Positions 7,363 to 16,241 of a stretch of 22,696 nucleotides of DNA are shown piece by piece (the first letter of the stretch is position 1; each line of letters begins with the position of its first letter). The DNA lies in the NCBI GenBank assembly GCA_964407825.1, contig CAYOXD010000043.1, forward strand, positions 1 to 22,696. The letters run 5' to 3'. The translations under genes were made by a program, and so were the position numbers. The notes below the pieces were generated by a model. The model saw nothing but the letters and a program-made list of their open reading frames with translations. It did no database searches and was not told the DNA's origin. The DNA comes from CAYOXD01 sp964407825 (GTDB lineage: Bacteria > Desulfobacterota > Desulfobacteria > Desulfobacterales > JAFDDL01).

Positions 7363-7863
7363 ATGACTCGAATTACCCCACTCGACATCCAGCAGCACCA
7401 ATTTCGGATCAGGTTCAGAGGGTTTGATATCCGCGAGGTGGATATCTTCCTCGAACAGGTGGCTGCGACCGTGGAATCGCTGCAGGGCGAGACCGGACGG
7501 CTCCGGGAGGAAATCAGCCGGCTGACCTCGGAGCTGACCGGGTATAAGGAGCGTGAGGATACCTTTAAGCGCGCCATGCTGACAAGCCAGAAAACCATTG
7601 AGCACATGAAGGAGAACGCTCAGAAAGAGGCGGAACTGATCATCGCCGATGCAGAGGTGAAGGCCGAAAAAATCCTGAACCGCTCCCACACCCGTCTGGC
7701 CCAGCTGCATGAGGACATGGCGGAACTCAAACGTCAGCGGACCCAGATCGAGGTCCAGATCCGGTCCGTGCTCGAGGCCCATGCCAGGCTGCTCGATGTC
7801 GGCAATGAGGAGCTGAGTGCCTTGGATGAGGAGGACAACAAACTGAAGGTGCTTACAAAATAG
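7363..7863 (+). CDS. DivIVA domain-containing coiled-coil protein
   Basis: DivIVA-domain proteins recognise curved membrane at poles and septa and recruit partners for division or polarity. The product has 166 residues from ATG 7363, chosen over GTG 7357 because GGAAAGG (7347-7353) is then 9 bp upstream. The N-terminal membrane-binding module is present: MTRITPLDIQQHQF followed by FRIRFRGFDIREVDIFLEQV. The rest is heptad-rich, charged coiled coil to about residue 145 with a short acidic tail. It follows yggT. DivIVA is best studied in Firmicutes and Actinobacteria; versions in this position are also common in Deltaproteobacteria, where the role is less clear. Domain identity is solid and the function in this host is inference. 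Confidence 0.88.
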   Translation: MTRITPLDIQQHQFRIRFRGFDIREVDIFLEQVAATVESLQGETGRLREEISRLTSELTGYKEREDTFKRAMLTSQKTIEHMKENAQKEAELIIADAEVKAEKILNRSHTRLAQLHEDMAELKRQRTQIEVQIRSVLEAHARLLDVGNEELSALDEEDNKLKVLTK

Positions 7864-7913
7864 CGATTGTCCAAATACCTGAAGGTCATAAACGTGCCAG
7901 CGCCTCTCGTCCT

Positions 7914-7943
7914 TTGTCCAGGGCGGGGGGCGCACCGTATAAT
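7914..7943 (+). promoter_or_regulatory. Putative sigma-70 promoter of pilT
   Basis: A perfect -10 TATAAT (7938-7943) is preceded, 18 bp upstream, by TTGTCC (7914-7919, four of six). It lies in the 186-bp gap between the DivIVA-domain gene and pilT, roughly 100 bp upstream of the pilT start. I see nothing else in that gap. Confidence 0.5.
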
Positions 7944-8049
7944 TTGTGCTGAGGTTAAATTTTCACGCCCCTAGCGTCGATACCTTATCCAAGATCATCC
8001 CATCCGTTGGAATCGTATATCAGAACCCACAGCCCGTAGAGGAAACGAA

Positions 8050-9132
8050 ATGGCAAAAATCGATGCTTTTTTTAAACTGATGCACGATCATGGGGCCTCA
8101 GACCTTCATTTGGCCTCTGGACAACCCCCTGCGCTGCGCCTTCGCGGGGAAATCGAGCGGATCAAGTATAAGACACTCGACAACGATGAGCTCCGGGCCA
8201 TGCTCTACGAGATCGCCTCGGAGGAAAAGGTCAAGGTGTTCGAGGAGAGCGGGGATGTGGACTTCGGGTATGAAATCCCGGGGATGGCCAGGTACCGTGC
8301 CAACTTCTTCATGCAAAAAAATGGTGTGGGCGCCGTATTCAGGGAAATTCCCAGCACCATCATGACCGCCGAGCAGCTGGGGCTTCCGGCGGTCGTTCCG
8401 AAACTGGCGGCGTTGCCCCGCGGGCTTGTGCTGGTCACGGGCCCCACGGGCAGCGGTAAATCCACCACCCTGGCGGCGATCATCGATGTGGCCAACCGAA
8501 CGAGAAAGGATCACATCATCACCATCGAGGACCCCATCGAATTCGTCCATCAAAGCCAGGGGTGCATCGTCAACCACCGGGAGGTGGGATTGCACACCCA
8601 ATCTTTCAGCGCGGCGCTCCGGGGGGCGCTTCGTGAGGATCCGGATATCATTCTGGTGGGGGAACTCCGGGACCAGGAGACCATCTCGCTGGCCATCGAG
8701 GCGGCTTCCACGGGGCATCTGGTTTTCGGCACCCTTCATACCTCCAGTGCGGCCAAAACCGTGGACCGGGTCGTGGAGGTGTTCCCCGCCAATCAGCAGG
8801 CGCAGATTCGATCGACCCTGGCCGACGGGATCCGGGCCGTGGTGGCGCAGGTGCTGTTCAAGCGGGTCGACAAGGTCGGCCGTTGCGCTGCCCTGGAGAT
8901 TTTGATCGCCAGCCCCGCGGTCCGGAACCTGATCCGGGAGTCCAAGACCCATCAGCTTCCCTCTGCGATTCAAACCGGAAAAAAATATGGCATGCAGCTC
9001 CTGGACGATGCCATTATGGACTTGTATCAGAAGGGATGGATTGGTCCGGATGAGGCCTACATGAAGTCCAACGACAAGGCCCGGTTTCGGCCCTTTATCA
9101 AGGCGCCACCGGCTGACTTCACGGAAGCATGA
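8050..9132 (+). CDS. pilT: Type IV pilus retraction ATPase PilT
   Basis: PilT is a hexameric cytoplasmic ATPase that depolymerises type IV pili and powers twitching. All secretion-ATPase motifs are visible in the 360-residue product: Walker A GPTGSGKST (131-139), the Asp box TIEDPIEF, Walker B DIILVGELRD (199-208) and the His box TGHLVFGTLHT (221-231). AVRNLIRE, the PilT-specific retraction motif (canonical AIRNLIRE), is present, as is the N-terminal GASDLHL. The ATG has AGAGGA at good distance. A second PilT-family gene follows after 31 bp. No pilin or assembly gene is in the window, so the rest of the machine must be elsewhere. Confidence 0.95.
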   Translation: MAKIDAFFKLMHDHGASDLHLASGQPPALRLRGEIERIKYKTLDNDELRAMLYEIASEEKVKVFEESGDVDFGYEIPGMARYRANFFMQKNGVGAVFREIPSTIMTAEQLGLPAVVPKLAALPRGLVLVTGPTGSGKSTTLAAIIDVANRTRKDHIITIEDPIEFVHQSQGCIVNHREVGLHTQSFSAALRGALREDPDIILVGELRDQETISLAIEAASTGHLVFGTLHTSSAAKTVDRVVEVFPANQQAQIRSTLADGIRAVVAQVLFKRVDKVGRCAALEILIASPAVRNLIRESKTHQLPSAIQTGKKYGMQLLDDAIMDLYQKGWIGPDEAYMKSNDKARFRPFIKAPPADFTEA

Positions 9133-9163
9133 CGCAGGCCCGTGTCTCGCAAGGGGGATAGAA

Positions 9164-10336
9164 ATGAAAAAACAGGAAATTGATCATATCTTGACGCGCA
9201 TGCTCGATGCGCATCGCAACGTGTCGGATCTGAACTGGACGGCCGGAAAGCCGCTTCAGGTGGAGAGCGCCGGGGTTCTGGTGCCGGTGGAGCTGGATCC
9301 ACCCTTCGAGAGCCTCACCCCCTTTCAGACCGAGATGTTCGCCCTGAACCTCATCAGCAACGACCACCGGCTGACGGAAAAGCTCCTGACGGAAGGCTCC
9401 TGCGATCTATCGTACCACCTGGCCGGCAAGGCTCGCTTCCGGGTCAATGTCTTTTCCCAATCCAACCAATATTCGGTGGTGCTGCGAAAGCTCGAAACCA
9501 AGATTCCCACCATCCGCGAGCTGGAATTGCCGGAGGTGTTCTACAAGATCGCCGAGGAGAAAAACGGGATCGTGTTTGTCACCGGCGCCACCGGTTCCGG
9601 TAAGTCCACCTCCCTGGCGGCCATCCTCGATCAAATCAACGAGAACAAGTCCGTCCACGTGGTGACCCTGGAAGATCCCATCGAGTATCAGCACCCGCAC
9701 AAGATGGCGACCTTTAACCAACGGGAGCTGGGGGCCGATTTCAACAACTTCGCCGGTGGACTTCGGGCGGCGCTGCGCCAGGCGCCCAAGGTCATCCTGG
9801 TGGGGGAGATGCGGGACCGCGAGACCGTTGAAATCGGGCTGAGCGCCGCGGAAACCGGTCACCTCGTGCTGACCACGCTGCATACGGTGGACGCCGGACA
9901 GACCATCAACCGTATTCTGGGTATGTTCAACATGGAGGAGGAGAACCAGATCCGGATCCGTCTGGCCGATACGATTCGCTGGATCGTCGGCCAACGGCTG
10001 CTGCCGAAGGTGGGCGGTGGACGGATAGCCGCCTTTGAAATCCTTGGCTCGAACCTGCGGGTGAAGGAATCGATCCTTCACGGCGAATCCGAGGGCAAGA
10101 CCTTCTATGAGATGATGCAGGCGGGCCGGCCCTTCGGTATGACCACCTTCGATGAGCACATCGCCGAGCTCTACCAAAAAGGGTTGGTGCTCCAGGAAAC
10201 CGCCATGGCCTATGCCTCCAGGAGGGCTATCATGGGCCGCAGCATCGATTCGATCAAGAGCGCTCGCGGGGAGGCAACCACCGACATCGATTCCTTGGAA
10301 CTTGATCGGGAATACCAAAAAACTGTTCGTAAATAA
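9164..10336 (+). CDS. Second PilT-family ATPase (PilU-like)
   Basis: A paralogue of the preceding PilT, 390 residues. It keeps Walker A GATGSGKST (just before residue 150), TLEDPIEY, Walker B KVILVGEMRD and the His box TGHLVLTTLHT, so it should be an active ATPase. The AIRNLIRE retraction motif is replaced by LRVKESILHG in the matching place, and the C-terminus extends past YASRR with an acidic tail. The N-terminal segment is weaker, with DLNWTAGKPLQVE in place of SDLHL-type sequence. PilU in Proteobacteria is a PilT helper that works only with PilT, and adjacency suggests the same here, but this may be one of the lineage-specific PilT copies of Deltaproteobacteria. The Shine-Dalgarno AAGGGGGA is good. 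The third gene of the set starts 11 bp after its stop. Confidence 0.85.
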   Translation: MKKQEIDHILTRMLDAHRNVSDLNWTAGKPLQVESAGVLVPVELDPPFESLTPFQTEMFALNLISNDHRLTEKLLTEGSCDLSYHLAGKARFRVNVFSQSNQYSVVLRKLETKIPTIRELELPEVFYKIAEEKNGIVFVTGATGSGKSTSLAAILDQINENKSVHVVTLEDPIEYQHPHKMATFNQRELGADFNNFAGGLRAALRQAPKVILVGEMRDRETVEIGLSAAETGHLVLTTLHTVDAGQTINRILGMFNMEEENQIRIRLADTIRWIVGQRLLPKVGGGRIAAFEILGSNLRVKESILHGESEGKTFYEMMQAGRPFGMTTFDEHIAELYQKGLVLQETAMAYASRRAIMGRSIDSIKSARGEATTDIDSLELDREYQKTVRK

Positions 10337-10347
10337 GGGCTTACGCC

Positions 10348-11004
10348 ATGAATATCCTATGTGACAAGTGCCAGGGCAAATTCACCCTCCCGGATGAAAA
10401 ACTGCCGGCTGGCAAGACACTTTCCCTGAAGTGCCCGAAATGCGAAAACCACCTCCAGGTAACCATACCGGCGGCGGAGCCGGCATCCGATGAGGTCGAA
10501 TCCAGCGCCTCGCCCCCCCAGGAGGGAGAAAGCAATCCGATAGGCAGCCCCTTTGGTTATGTCGAGGAGGGGGTCCAGACGGTCTTGCTTTGCGAGCCGG
10601 ATCCCGAGATCCGAAAACGCCTCAGTACCATGCTTTCCTCCTCGGCGGGCTATTGGCTGACCGAGGCCGAGGATGCCCGCAGCGCCCTGCGGAGCCTGCG
10701 CTACCATGTGTACGATCTTGTGGTTGTCAATGAGCTGTTCGGTACCCACAATCCCAAGGCAAACGGCGTGTTGATATTCATGGAGCGGCTGGAGATGGTG
10801 GTCCGACGGAAGATTTTTGTCGCCCTGTTGAGCCGGCGTTTTCGGAGCATGGATCAGATGATGGCCTTCAACCAGAGCGTGGATATGATCATCAACCTTG
10901 AGGATCTGAGCGAATTCGATAAGATCCTCGCTCGCGGCCAGAGGGAAAAGGCAGCCTTCTACAAGGTCTTCATGGATACCCTGAAGCGGGCCGGCCGGCT
11001 GTAA
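10348..11004 (+). CDS. Zinc-ribbon protein with degenerate receiver-like domain
   Basis: A 218-residue soluble protein. Residues 1-38 form an MJ0042/zinc-ribbon type finger, CDKC (C5, C8) and CPKC (C29, C32), with the usual FTLPDEKLP and LKCPKC spacing. After a low-complexity acidic linker (about 45-75), residues 77-200 read like a response-regulator receiver: VQTVLLCEPDPEIRKRL gives the acidic pair, and YDLVVVNELFGT is where the phospho-accepting aspartate should be, but it is asparagine. It is therefore probably a phosphorylation-independent signalling module. The gene begins 11 bp after the second PilT gene, so it may control or dock to the pilus motor. Its stop is only 6 bp from the convergent coaX stop. 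I do not recognise a named family; the fold call is moderate. Confidence 0.7.
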   Translation: MNILCDKCQGKFTLPDEKLPAGKTLSLKCPKCENHLQVTIPAAEPASDEVESSASPPQEGESNPIGSPFGYVEEGVQTVLLCEPDPEIRKRLSTMLSSSAGYWLTEAEDARSALRSLRYHVYDLVVVNELFGTHNPKANGVLIFMERLEMVVRRKIFVALLSRRFRSMDQMMAFNQSVDMIINLEDLSEFDKILARGQREKAAFYKVFMDTLKRAGRL

Positions 11005-11010
11005 AGGGAT

Positions 11011-11790
11011 TCATCGGGCGCATTCGTCCTGGGCAAAGAGCCGCAGGCCCTCCAGGGTCAGGGTGGGCTCCAGGACCTCGATGGTTTCGCAGATCCCCTT
11101 CATCAGGGGAGCCAGTCCGCCGGTGGCGATAACCCGGGGGGCAGGCGCTCCCCCCATTTCCGTTTTCATCCGTTCCACCATACCGTCCACAAGTCCCCCA
11201 TACCCAAGGAGAATCCCCGCGCGCAGACTGGAGGCGGTATCCCGAGCGATGGCCGTCCCGACCGTTTCATCCAGTTCCACCCGACGGAGTCCCGGGGCGC
11301 GGGCAAAGAGGGCTTCGCTGGCGATACCGAGGCCGGGGCTGATGGCGCCCCCCAGGAATTCACCGGATTCGGAAACGGCGTCAAAGGTGGTGGCTGTGCC
11401 GAAATCGATCACGATCAGACGGGCCCTGTACCGGTGATAGGCGGCAAGGGCATTGATAATTCTGTCCACACCGAGTTCTGCAGGATTCCGATAGCGATTC
11501 GGCATTCCCGGAACGCAGCTGGCATCGGCCCAGAGGGGAGCGTGGTGCAGGCAGCCGGCGCAAAAGGGCGCCAGGATCCGTATCATGGACGGTACCACAC
11601 AGGAGATAACCGTTTGGTCAATCTGCTGAAATTCCATCCCCCCCGCCGTGAACAGCCCGGTCATGAGCAGGCGGAATTCGTCTGCCGTGGCGTTGGGCGC
11701 CGTTTGAATGCGCCAGTGCCTAATCAGGTGCTCATGATCGAAAATTCCCAGAACCGTGTGGGTATTGCCTACATCGATGGCCAGCAGCAT
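11011..11790 (-). CDS. coaX: Type III pantothenate kinase
   Basis: CoaX phosphorylates pantothenate in the first step of coenzyme A synthesis. The 259-residue product opens with the phosphate-binding DVGNTHT (6-12), has the pantothenate-site GVDR (107-110) and the DFGTATTFD (129-137) motif of the ASKHA fold, and ends in a normal C-terminus. The start at 11790 is preceded by GGATGGGGG at correct distance; an upstream ATG at 11829 would add 13 unconserved residues. It lies 78 bp after folP on the same strand, so it is probably the last gene of tilS-ftsH-folP-coaX. Type III kinases differ from E. coli CoaA and do not respond to CoA feedback in the known cases. Confidence 0.95.
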   Translation of the reverse strand: MLLAIDVGNTHTVLGIFDHEHLIRHWRIQTAPNATADEFRLLMTGLFTAGGMEFQQIDQTVISCVVPSMIRILAPFCAGCLHHAPLWADASCVPGMPNRYRNPAELGVDRIINALAAYHRYRARLIVIDFGTATTFDAVSESGEFLGGAISPGLGIASEALFARAPGLRRVELDETVGTAIARDTASSLRAGILLGYGGLVDGMVERMKTEMGGAPAPRVIATGGLAPLMKGICETIEVLEPTLTLEGLRLFAQDECAR

Positions 11791-11868
11791 AAGGCCCCCA
11801 TCCTTTGTCCCCGCTGAGCGTTCTTGCATCTCCTAATGATGATCACTTTCTCTTCGCTGGTACCATTC

Positions 11869-12756
11869 TCAATGCGCCGTATCGGCTTTCTGGACCTTGC
11901 CGATGGCATCGATAACCTTCAAGGTGGCAAGGGTCTCGGCCACCCGGTGCACCCGGAGGATATGAACCCCTGCCAGGGCGGCTGCAGCCACCGCCGCCTG
12001 GGTGCCGGTTTCCACCAGGGGGGAGTCTGGTGAAAGCGCCTTTTCTCCGGGTGGCTTTAACAGGCGGCGGATAAAGGCCTTTCTGGAGGGGCCGAGCAGG
12101 ATGGGGCAGCCAAGGGAGACGAACCGGTGCAGCTGTTGGATTAGCAGCAGGTTGTGGGCGAGGGTTTTGCCGAACCCGATTCCCGGATCGATTAAAATCC
12201 TGTCCCGTTGGATGCCCCGCTCGATGGCCTCCTGAATGGCGGCTTTGAGAAAGTTGTGGATCTCTTCGATGAGGTTTCCGTAACGCGGAGCGATCTGCAT
12301 GGTTTTAGGGCTCCCCAGCATGTGCATGAGGATCAGGGGGACACCGCTGTCCCGGACCACCGGGGCCATCTTCTCGTCCATGCGCAAGGCGCTGATGTCG
12401 TTGACCATGCCGGCACCCGCCTGAATGGCCCTGCGGGCGACGCGTCCCTTGGTGGTGTCGATGGACAGGGGAATGGGCACCTTTTCAGCTATCCCCTCAA
12501 TGACCGGAATGACGCGCCGCATCTCCTCTTCTGCGGAAACCGGTTCAGAGAAGGGACGGCTCGACTCGCCACCTATGTCGAGGATGTCGGCTCCTTCCCG
12601 GGCCAGCCTCAGGCCGTGCTCGATGGCGGTGGTGGCATCGAAATAGGCACCGCCGTCGGAGAAGGAGTCCGGCGTGACATTGACGATCCCCATGATCAGG
12701 GGCCGGCCTGTGAACCGCAGGCAGTGACCGGCCCAACACATTTCAGTGTTTTTCAT
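11869..12756 (-). CDS. folP: Dihydropteroate synthase
   Basis: FolP joins p-aminobenzoate to the pterin pyrophosphate in folate synthesis and is the sulfonamide target. The 295-residue product has the pterin-site motifs in order: NVTPDSFSDGG (26-36), ADILDIGGESSRP, SIDTTKG, NDISAL, a PABA-loop segment MHMLGSPKTMQ, IDPGIGFGK and GPSRKAFI. The family often has MHMxGTPxTMQ, so LGSP is a mild variant. The ATG is preceded by AGGAT. ftsH lies 76 bp upstream on the same strand and coaX downstream; ftsH-folP is a frequent pair. The extra residues after HRVAETLATLKVIDAI are a short nonconserved tail. Confidence 0.95.
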   Translation of the reverse strand: MKNTEMCWAGHCLRFTGRPLIMGIVNVTPDSFSDGGAYFDATTAIEHGLRLAREGADILDIGGESSRPFSEPVSAEEEMRRVIPVIEGIAEKVPIPLSIDTTKGRVARRAIQAGAGMVNDISALRMDEKMAPVVRDSGVPLILMHMLGSPKTMQIAPRYGNLIEEIHNFLKAAIQEAIERGIQRDRILIDPGIGFGKTLAHNLLLIQQLHRFVSLGCPILLGPSRKAFIRRLLKPPGEKALSPDSPLVETGTQAAVAAAALAGVHILRVHRVAETLATLKVIDAIGKVQKADTAH

Positions 12757-12832
12757 CGTTTCTGATCCTAGGGGGCGGTAGTTTCACGTCCGGCGGGGAC
12801 CTCTGCCGCTGGCAGCGGTGGCTCCCGCCCGT

Positions 12833-14680
12833 TTATTGTATCACCATGGAGGGATTGTCATCATCAGTCGACTGAGGCGGCAGGTTCGCATCCGGTTTGA
12901 ACTCGCGGATCATCTCGTCGAGTTCCTTTCCCATGACGGTCTCCTTTTCCAGCAGAAGGGCAGCAAGCTTGTGCAACACGTCGATATTGTCTTGCAGGAT
13001 TTGTTTCGAACGGTCGTAAGCCGTATGGATCAGCGACCTGACCTCCTGATCGATCTTCTGGGCCGTGGATTCCGAATAATCCCGATGCTGGGCGATTTCG
13101 CGGCCGAGAAAGATCTGCTCTTCGCCCTGGTCATAGGACAGGGGACCCAGTTGGTCGCTCATACCCCAGGTCCTGATCATTTTCTGGGCTAGGGCCGTGG
13201 CCTGCTTGATATCGTTGGAGGCACCGGTGCTGATTCTGTGAAATATCAGCTCCTCGGCCACGCGGCCGCCAAAGGCGACGGACAGTTCGCTTTCCAGCTG
13301 GTCCTTGTACTTGAAGTCCCTCTCCTCGGGTAGAAACCATGTGACCCCGGCCGCGCGCCCCCTGGGGATGATGGTGATTTTGTTCACCGCATCGGTCCCC
13401 GGAAGCAATCTGGCCACGAGGGCGTGGCCCCCCTCGTGGTAGGCGGTGGTCCTGCGATCTTCCTCCTTGATGACCTTGGACTTTCGCTCCAGTCCCATGT
13501 AGACCTTGTCCTTCGCGTCCTCATAGTCGGCCATGTCGATCTTCTCTTTGCTTCTCTTGGCCGCCAGCAGCGCCGCCTCGTTCACCAGGTTCTCCAGATC
13601 CGCGCCTGAAAAGCCAGGGGTTCCCTTGGCCAGAATGCCGGGGTCCACATCCGCCGCGATGGGGGTTCTTTTCATGTGGACCTTGAGAATCTTTTCCCGT
13701 CCTTGGATATCGGGCAGGGATACGGCCACTTGGCGGTCAAACCGGCCCGGCCGCAGCAGGGCGGGGTCCAGGACATCCGGCCGGTTGGTGGCGGAGATGA
13801 GGATAACCCCCTCGTTGGATTCGAAGCCGTCCATTTCCACCAGGAGCTGGTTGAGGGTCTGCTCGCGCTCGTCGTGTCCCCCCCCGAGACCGGCCCCCCG
13901 GTGGCGGCCCACGGCATCGATTTCATCGATGAAAATGATGCAGGGGGCATTTTTTTTCCCCTGAACGAAAAGGTCCCGGACCCTGGAGGCGCCCACTCCC
14001 ACGAACATCTCCACAAAATCAGAGCCGCTGATGCTGAAAAAGGGCACTCCGGCCTCTCCTGCAATGGCCCGCGCCAGCAATGTCTTACCCGTGCCCGGCG
14101 GGCCGGTCAGCAGGACCCCCTTGGGGATTCGGCCGCCAAGACGGGTAAATTTTTTCGGATCCTTCAGAAAATCCACGATTTCTTCCAGTTCTTCCTTGGC
14201 CTCGTCGATGCCAGCCACGTCCTCGAAGGTCACCTTTCCCATCGTGTCGGACATGAGCCGGGCCCTGCTCTTCCCGAAGGACAGTGCCTTTCCGCCCCCG
14301 GACTGCATCTGGCGCATGAAGAAGATCCACACGCCGATCAGGATCAGCATGGGGAACCAGGACACCAGGACGGACATGTACCAGGGGGTTTCAGCGGGCG
14401 GTTTGGCTTGGATGGAGACCCCCTTTTGGCGGAGAATTTTTATCATGTCCGAGTCCTGGGGCGCATATACCTTGAAACGGTTATGGTTGTTGTCCGTGAC
14501 GAGGAGCCTCTGGCCCTGGATGACCACGTCGGCCACCTTGCCGGAATCCACCATGTTCAGAAATTGGGAGTACCCGATATTGGACTGAGCCGTATGCTGC
14601 TGGTTGAACAGATTGTAAAGCATAATCATCATGAGCGTGATAACGAGCCACAGCGCAATGTTTTTATAAAAAGGATTCAA
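12833..14680 (-). CDS. ftsH: ATP-dependent zinc metalloprotease FtsH
   Basis: FtsH is a membrane-anchored AAA+ protease that degrades misfolded membrane proteins and short-lived regulators. The 615-residue product has TM1 at about 7-25, an external domain, TM2 at about 103-121, Walker A GPPGTGKT (193-200), Walker B IIFIDEID (248-255), the arginine-finger region RPGRFDRQV, and the zinc site HEGGH (415-419) with the third ligand D490 in GASND. HEGGH replaces the commoner HEAGH but keeps both histidines and the glutamate. The start is TTG with CGGAGGT 8 bp upstream. An ATG lies directly after the Shine-Dalgarno but is out of frame and stops after three codons, so TTG is the real start. tilS ends 55 bp upstream and folP lies downstream. 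Confidence 0.97.
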   Translation of the reverse strand: MNPFYKNIALWLVITLMMIMLYNLFNQQHTAQSNIGYSQFLNMVDSGKVADVVIQGQRLLVTDNNHNRFKVYAPQDSDMIKILRQKGVSIQAKPPAETPWYMSVLVSWFPMLILIGVWIFFMRQMQSGGGKALSFGKSRARLMSDTMGKVTFEDVAGIDEAKEELEEIVDFLKDPKKFTRLGGRIPKGVLLTGPPGTGKTLLARAIAGEAGVPFFSISGSDFVEMFVGVGASRVRDLFVQGKKNAPCIIFIDEIDAVGRHRGAGLGGGHDEREQTLNQLLVEMDGFESNEGVILISATNRPDVLDPALLRPGRFDRQVAVSLPDIQGREKILKVHMKRTPIAADVDPGILAKGTPGFSGADLENLVNEAALLAAKRSKEKIDMADYEDAKDKVYMGLERKSKVIKEEDRRTTAYHEGGHALVARLLPGTDAVNKITIIPRGRAAGVTWFLPEERDFKYKDQLESELSVAFGGRVAEELIFHRISTGASNDIKQATALAQKMIRTWGMSDQLGPLSYDQGEEQIFLGREIAQHRDYSESTAQKIDQEVRSLIHTAYDRSKQILQDNIDVLHKLAALLLEKETVMGKELDEMIREFKPDANLPPQSTDDDNPSMVIQ

Positions 14681-14735
14681 ATGATCATACCTCCGAAATA
14701 GGGAATCGCCCCATTATTATTATAACGCCCTCAAT

Positions 14736-16241
14736 TTAATCCTTTTCGAGCGATTCGGCAAGGGTCAGTTCCACTTTCAGTGCTCTTTGGGTCGAATCCG
14801 TAAGTTTAAACCGCTCATCGATTCTGTGACCCACCACCCAGAGAATGCGGCCCGCGCTTTCCAGCAAGGGGCATTGGCGCCGTGCCTCGGGTGGTACCTT
14901 GTGATCGATAAAGAATTTTTTCAATTTCTGGGTGCCGCCGGCGCCCAGGGGCTGAAATCTATCTCCGGGCTGAAACGTTCGGACAACCAGGGGAAAGGTT
15001 ATCTTATCCATATCAAAAAAGGCGGACAACTGTCCAGCCTCCAGGGGGCCGGTCCTGGCCTCGGCCCCGGTCAGTCTTCGGACGTTCATGACAAGGGAAA
15101 AGGCCTCCAGGGTCGCTGAGCCGGGGGCTTCCAGCCGATAGGCGGGCGCGGGAGCGGCGGTGCCGGCGGGTACAGACCAAGGGGTTTCACGCAGGGGGCG
15201 CTCGCTGCGGTAGATACGCAGGGTGTCGTTGCGGCGCTCGACCCGGATGCGTTCGGGCAGATCCAGCCGGCCGCAGCAGCGGCCAGTCCGGCAAAGAGCC
15301 AACACCGATGCCACATGGGAAAAGGTGATGGTCCTCAAATCGCCCTTTACCTTGCGGAAGGCCTCCCTCACAACTCGTGCCGCCACGGACGGGGGATGTT
15401 CCCGGAGCCGGCCAATGGAAAGTGAGACGCCCGGTGTGCCCTCCTGAACGAGGAGCGCTTTCATGAGGGGGGAGAGGCAGTCCTGGATCCAGCCCTCGTC
15501 CTGCCGGGCCAGGAGGGCGGTTCGGTTCAACGTTTCCACAATGTTGGGATTGAAACGCCGCTTCAGGAGGGGGAGCAGATCGTGCCGGACCCGGTTTCGC
15601 AGGTGCATCGTGTCGTGGTTGCTCTGATCCGTTCGCCAGGAGAGGTCGTTCGATTTCAGGAGATGCAGGATTTGCTCCCGGGTCAGGCCCATCAGGGGCC
15701 GGACAATCATGGGGGCCTTGGTCGATGCCCCAGGGAATGCCAGAGGCCTCTTAACCGGGATCCCCCCCAGGCCGGCCAGACCGCTGCCCCTGAGGAAGTT
15801 CATCAGCACCAGCTCCGCATTGTCATCCGCGTGGTGGCCGAGGGCGATTTGGGTGTACCCGTTGGCTGTCGCGGTGGCCGATAAGAAATCGTACCTCAGG
15901 ATCCGGGCAGCCTCCTCCATGCCCAGTCCATGGGCCTTTTGAAATGCCGATACGTTGACCTTTTTCATATAGCAGGGAAGGCCCAACCGGTCGGCGAACG
16001 CGGCGGCGAACGCGGCGTCCGAGTCAGCCGCCGGCCCTCTCAAGGCATGATTGAGGTGCGCCGCGGCAACTCGCAGCGACATGGCGGGCGCCAACCGGTT
16101 CAGGCACCACAACAGTGCCACCGAATCAGGGCCGCCCGAGAGCCCCACCAGGACGGCGTTGCCCTTCTCCAGCAACCCGTGCTTGGCGATGGTTTTCTCC
16201 ACGGTCTTGAGAATCCCATCGGCAGTGGTCGCGGTTCCCAT
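14736..16241 (-). CDS. tilS: tRNA(Ile)-lysidine synthetase
   Basis: TilS converts the wobble cytidine of the CAU-anticodon isoleucine tRNA to lysidine, so that AUA is read as isoleucine; it is essential. The PP-loop ATP site SGGPDS lies at residues 35-40 from ATG 16241. HLNHALRG, GLGMEEAARILRYDFL and LGHHADDNAELVLMNFLRGSGL follow, all typical. The second half (about residues 215-500) contains the middle substrate-binding and C-terminal TilS domains, ending in FPLVVRTFQPGDRF and KLKKFFIDHKVP. An ATG at 16289 would give 517 residues, but the extra 16 look unconserved; neither start has a strong Shine-Dalgarno. The gene is divergent from the SRP RNA gene and precedes ftsH. Confidence 0.93.
   Translation of the reverse strand: MGTATTADGILKTVEKTIAKHGLLEKGNAVLVGLSGGPDSVALLWCLNRLAPAMSLRVAAAHLNHALRGPAADSDAAFAAAFADRLGLPCYMKKVNVSAFQKAHGLGMEEAARILRYDFLSATATANGYTQIALGHHADDNAELVLMNFLRGSGLAGLGGIPVKRPLAFPGASTKAPMIVRPLMGLTREQILHLLKSNDLSWRTDQSNHDTMHLRNRVRHDLLPLLKRRFNPNIVETLNRTALLARQDEGWIQDCLSPLMKALLVQEGTPGVSLSIGRLREHPPSVAARVVREAFRKVKGDLRTITFSHVASVLALCRTGRCCGRLDLPERIRVERRNDTLRIYRSERPLRETPWSVPAGTAAPAPAYRLEAPGSATLEAFSLVMNVRRLTGAEARTGPLEAGQLSAFFDMDKITFPLVVRTFQPGDRFQPLGAGGTQKLKKFFIDHKVPPEARRQCPLLESAGRILWVVGHRIDERFKLTDSTQRALKVELTLAESLEKD

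Noticed and set aside
8098..8973. 291-codon minus-strand frame opposite pilT
   Set aside because: PilT motifs on the plus strand are complete and explain the sequence; the reverse frame has no recognisable motif.
13676..14701. 341-codon plus-strand frame opposite ftsH
   Set aside because: It is antisense to the AAA domain of FtsH; the composition is that of a reverse-frame shadow.
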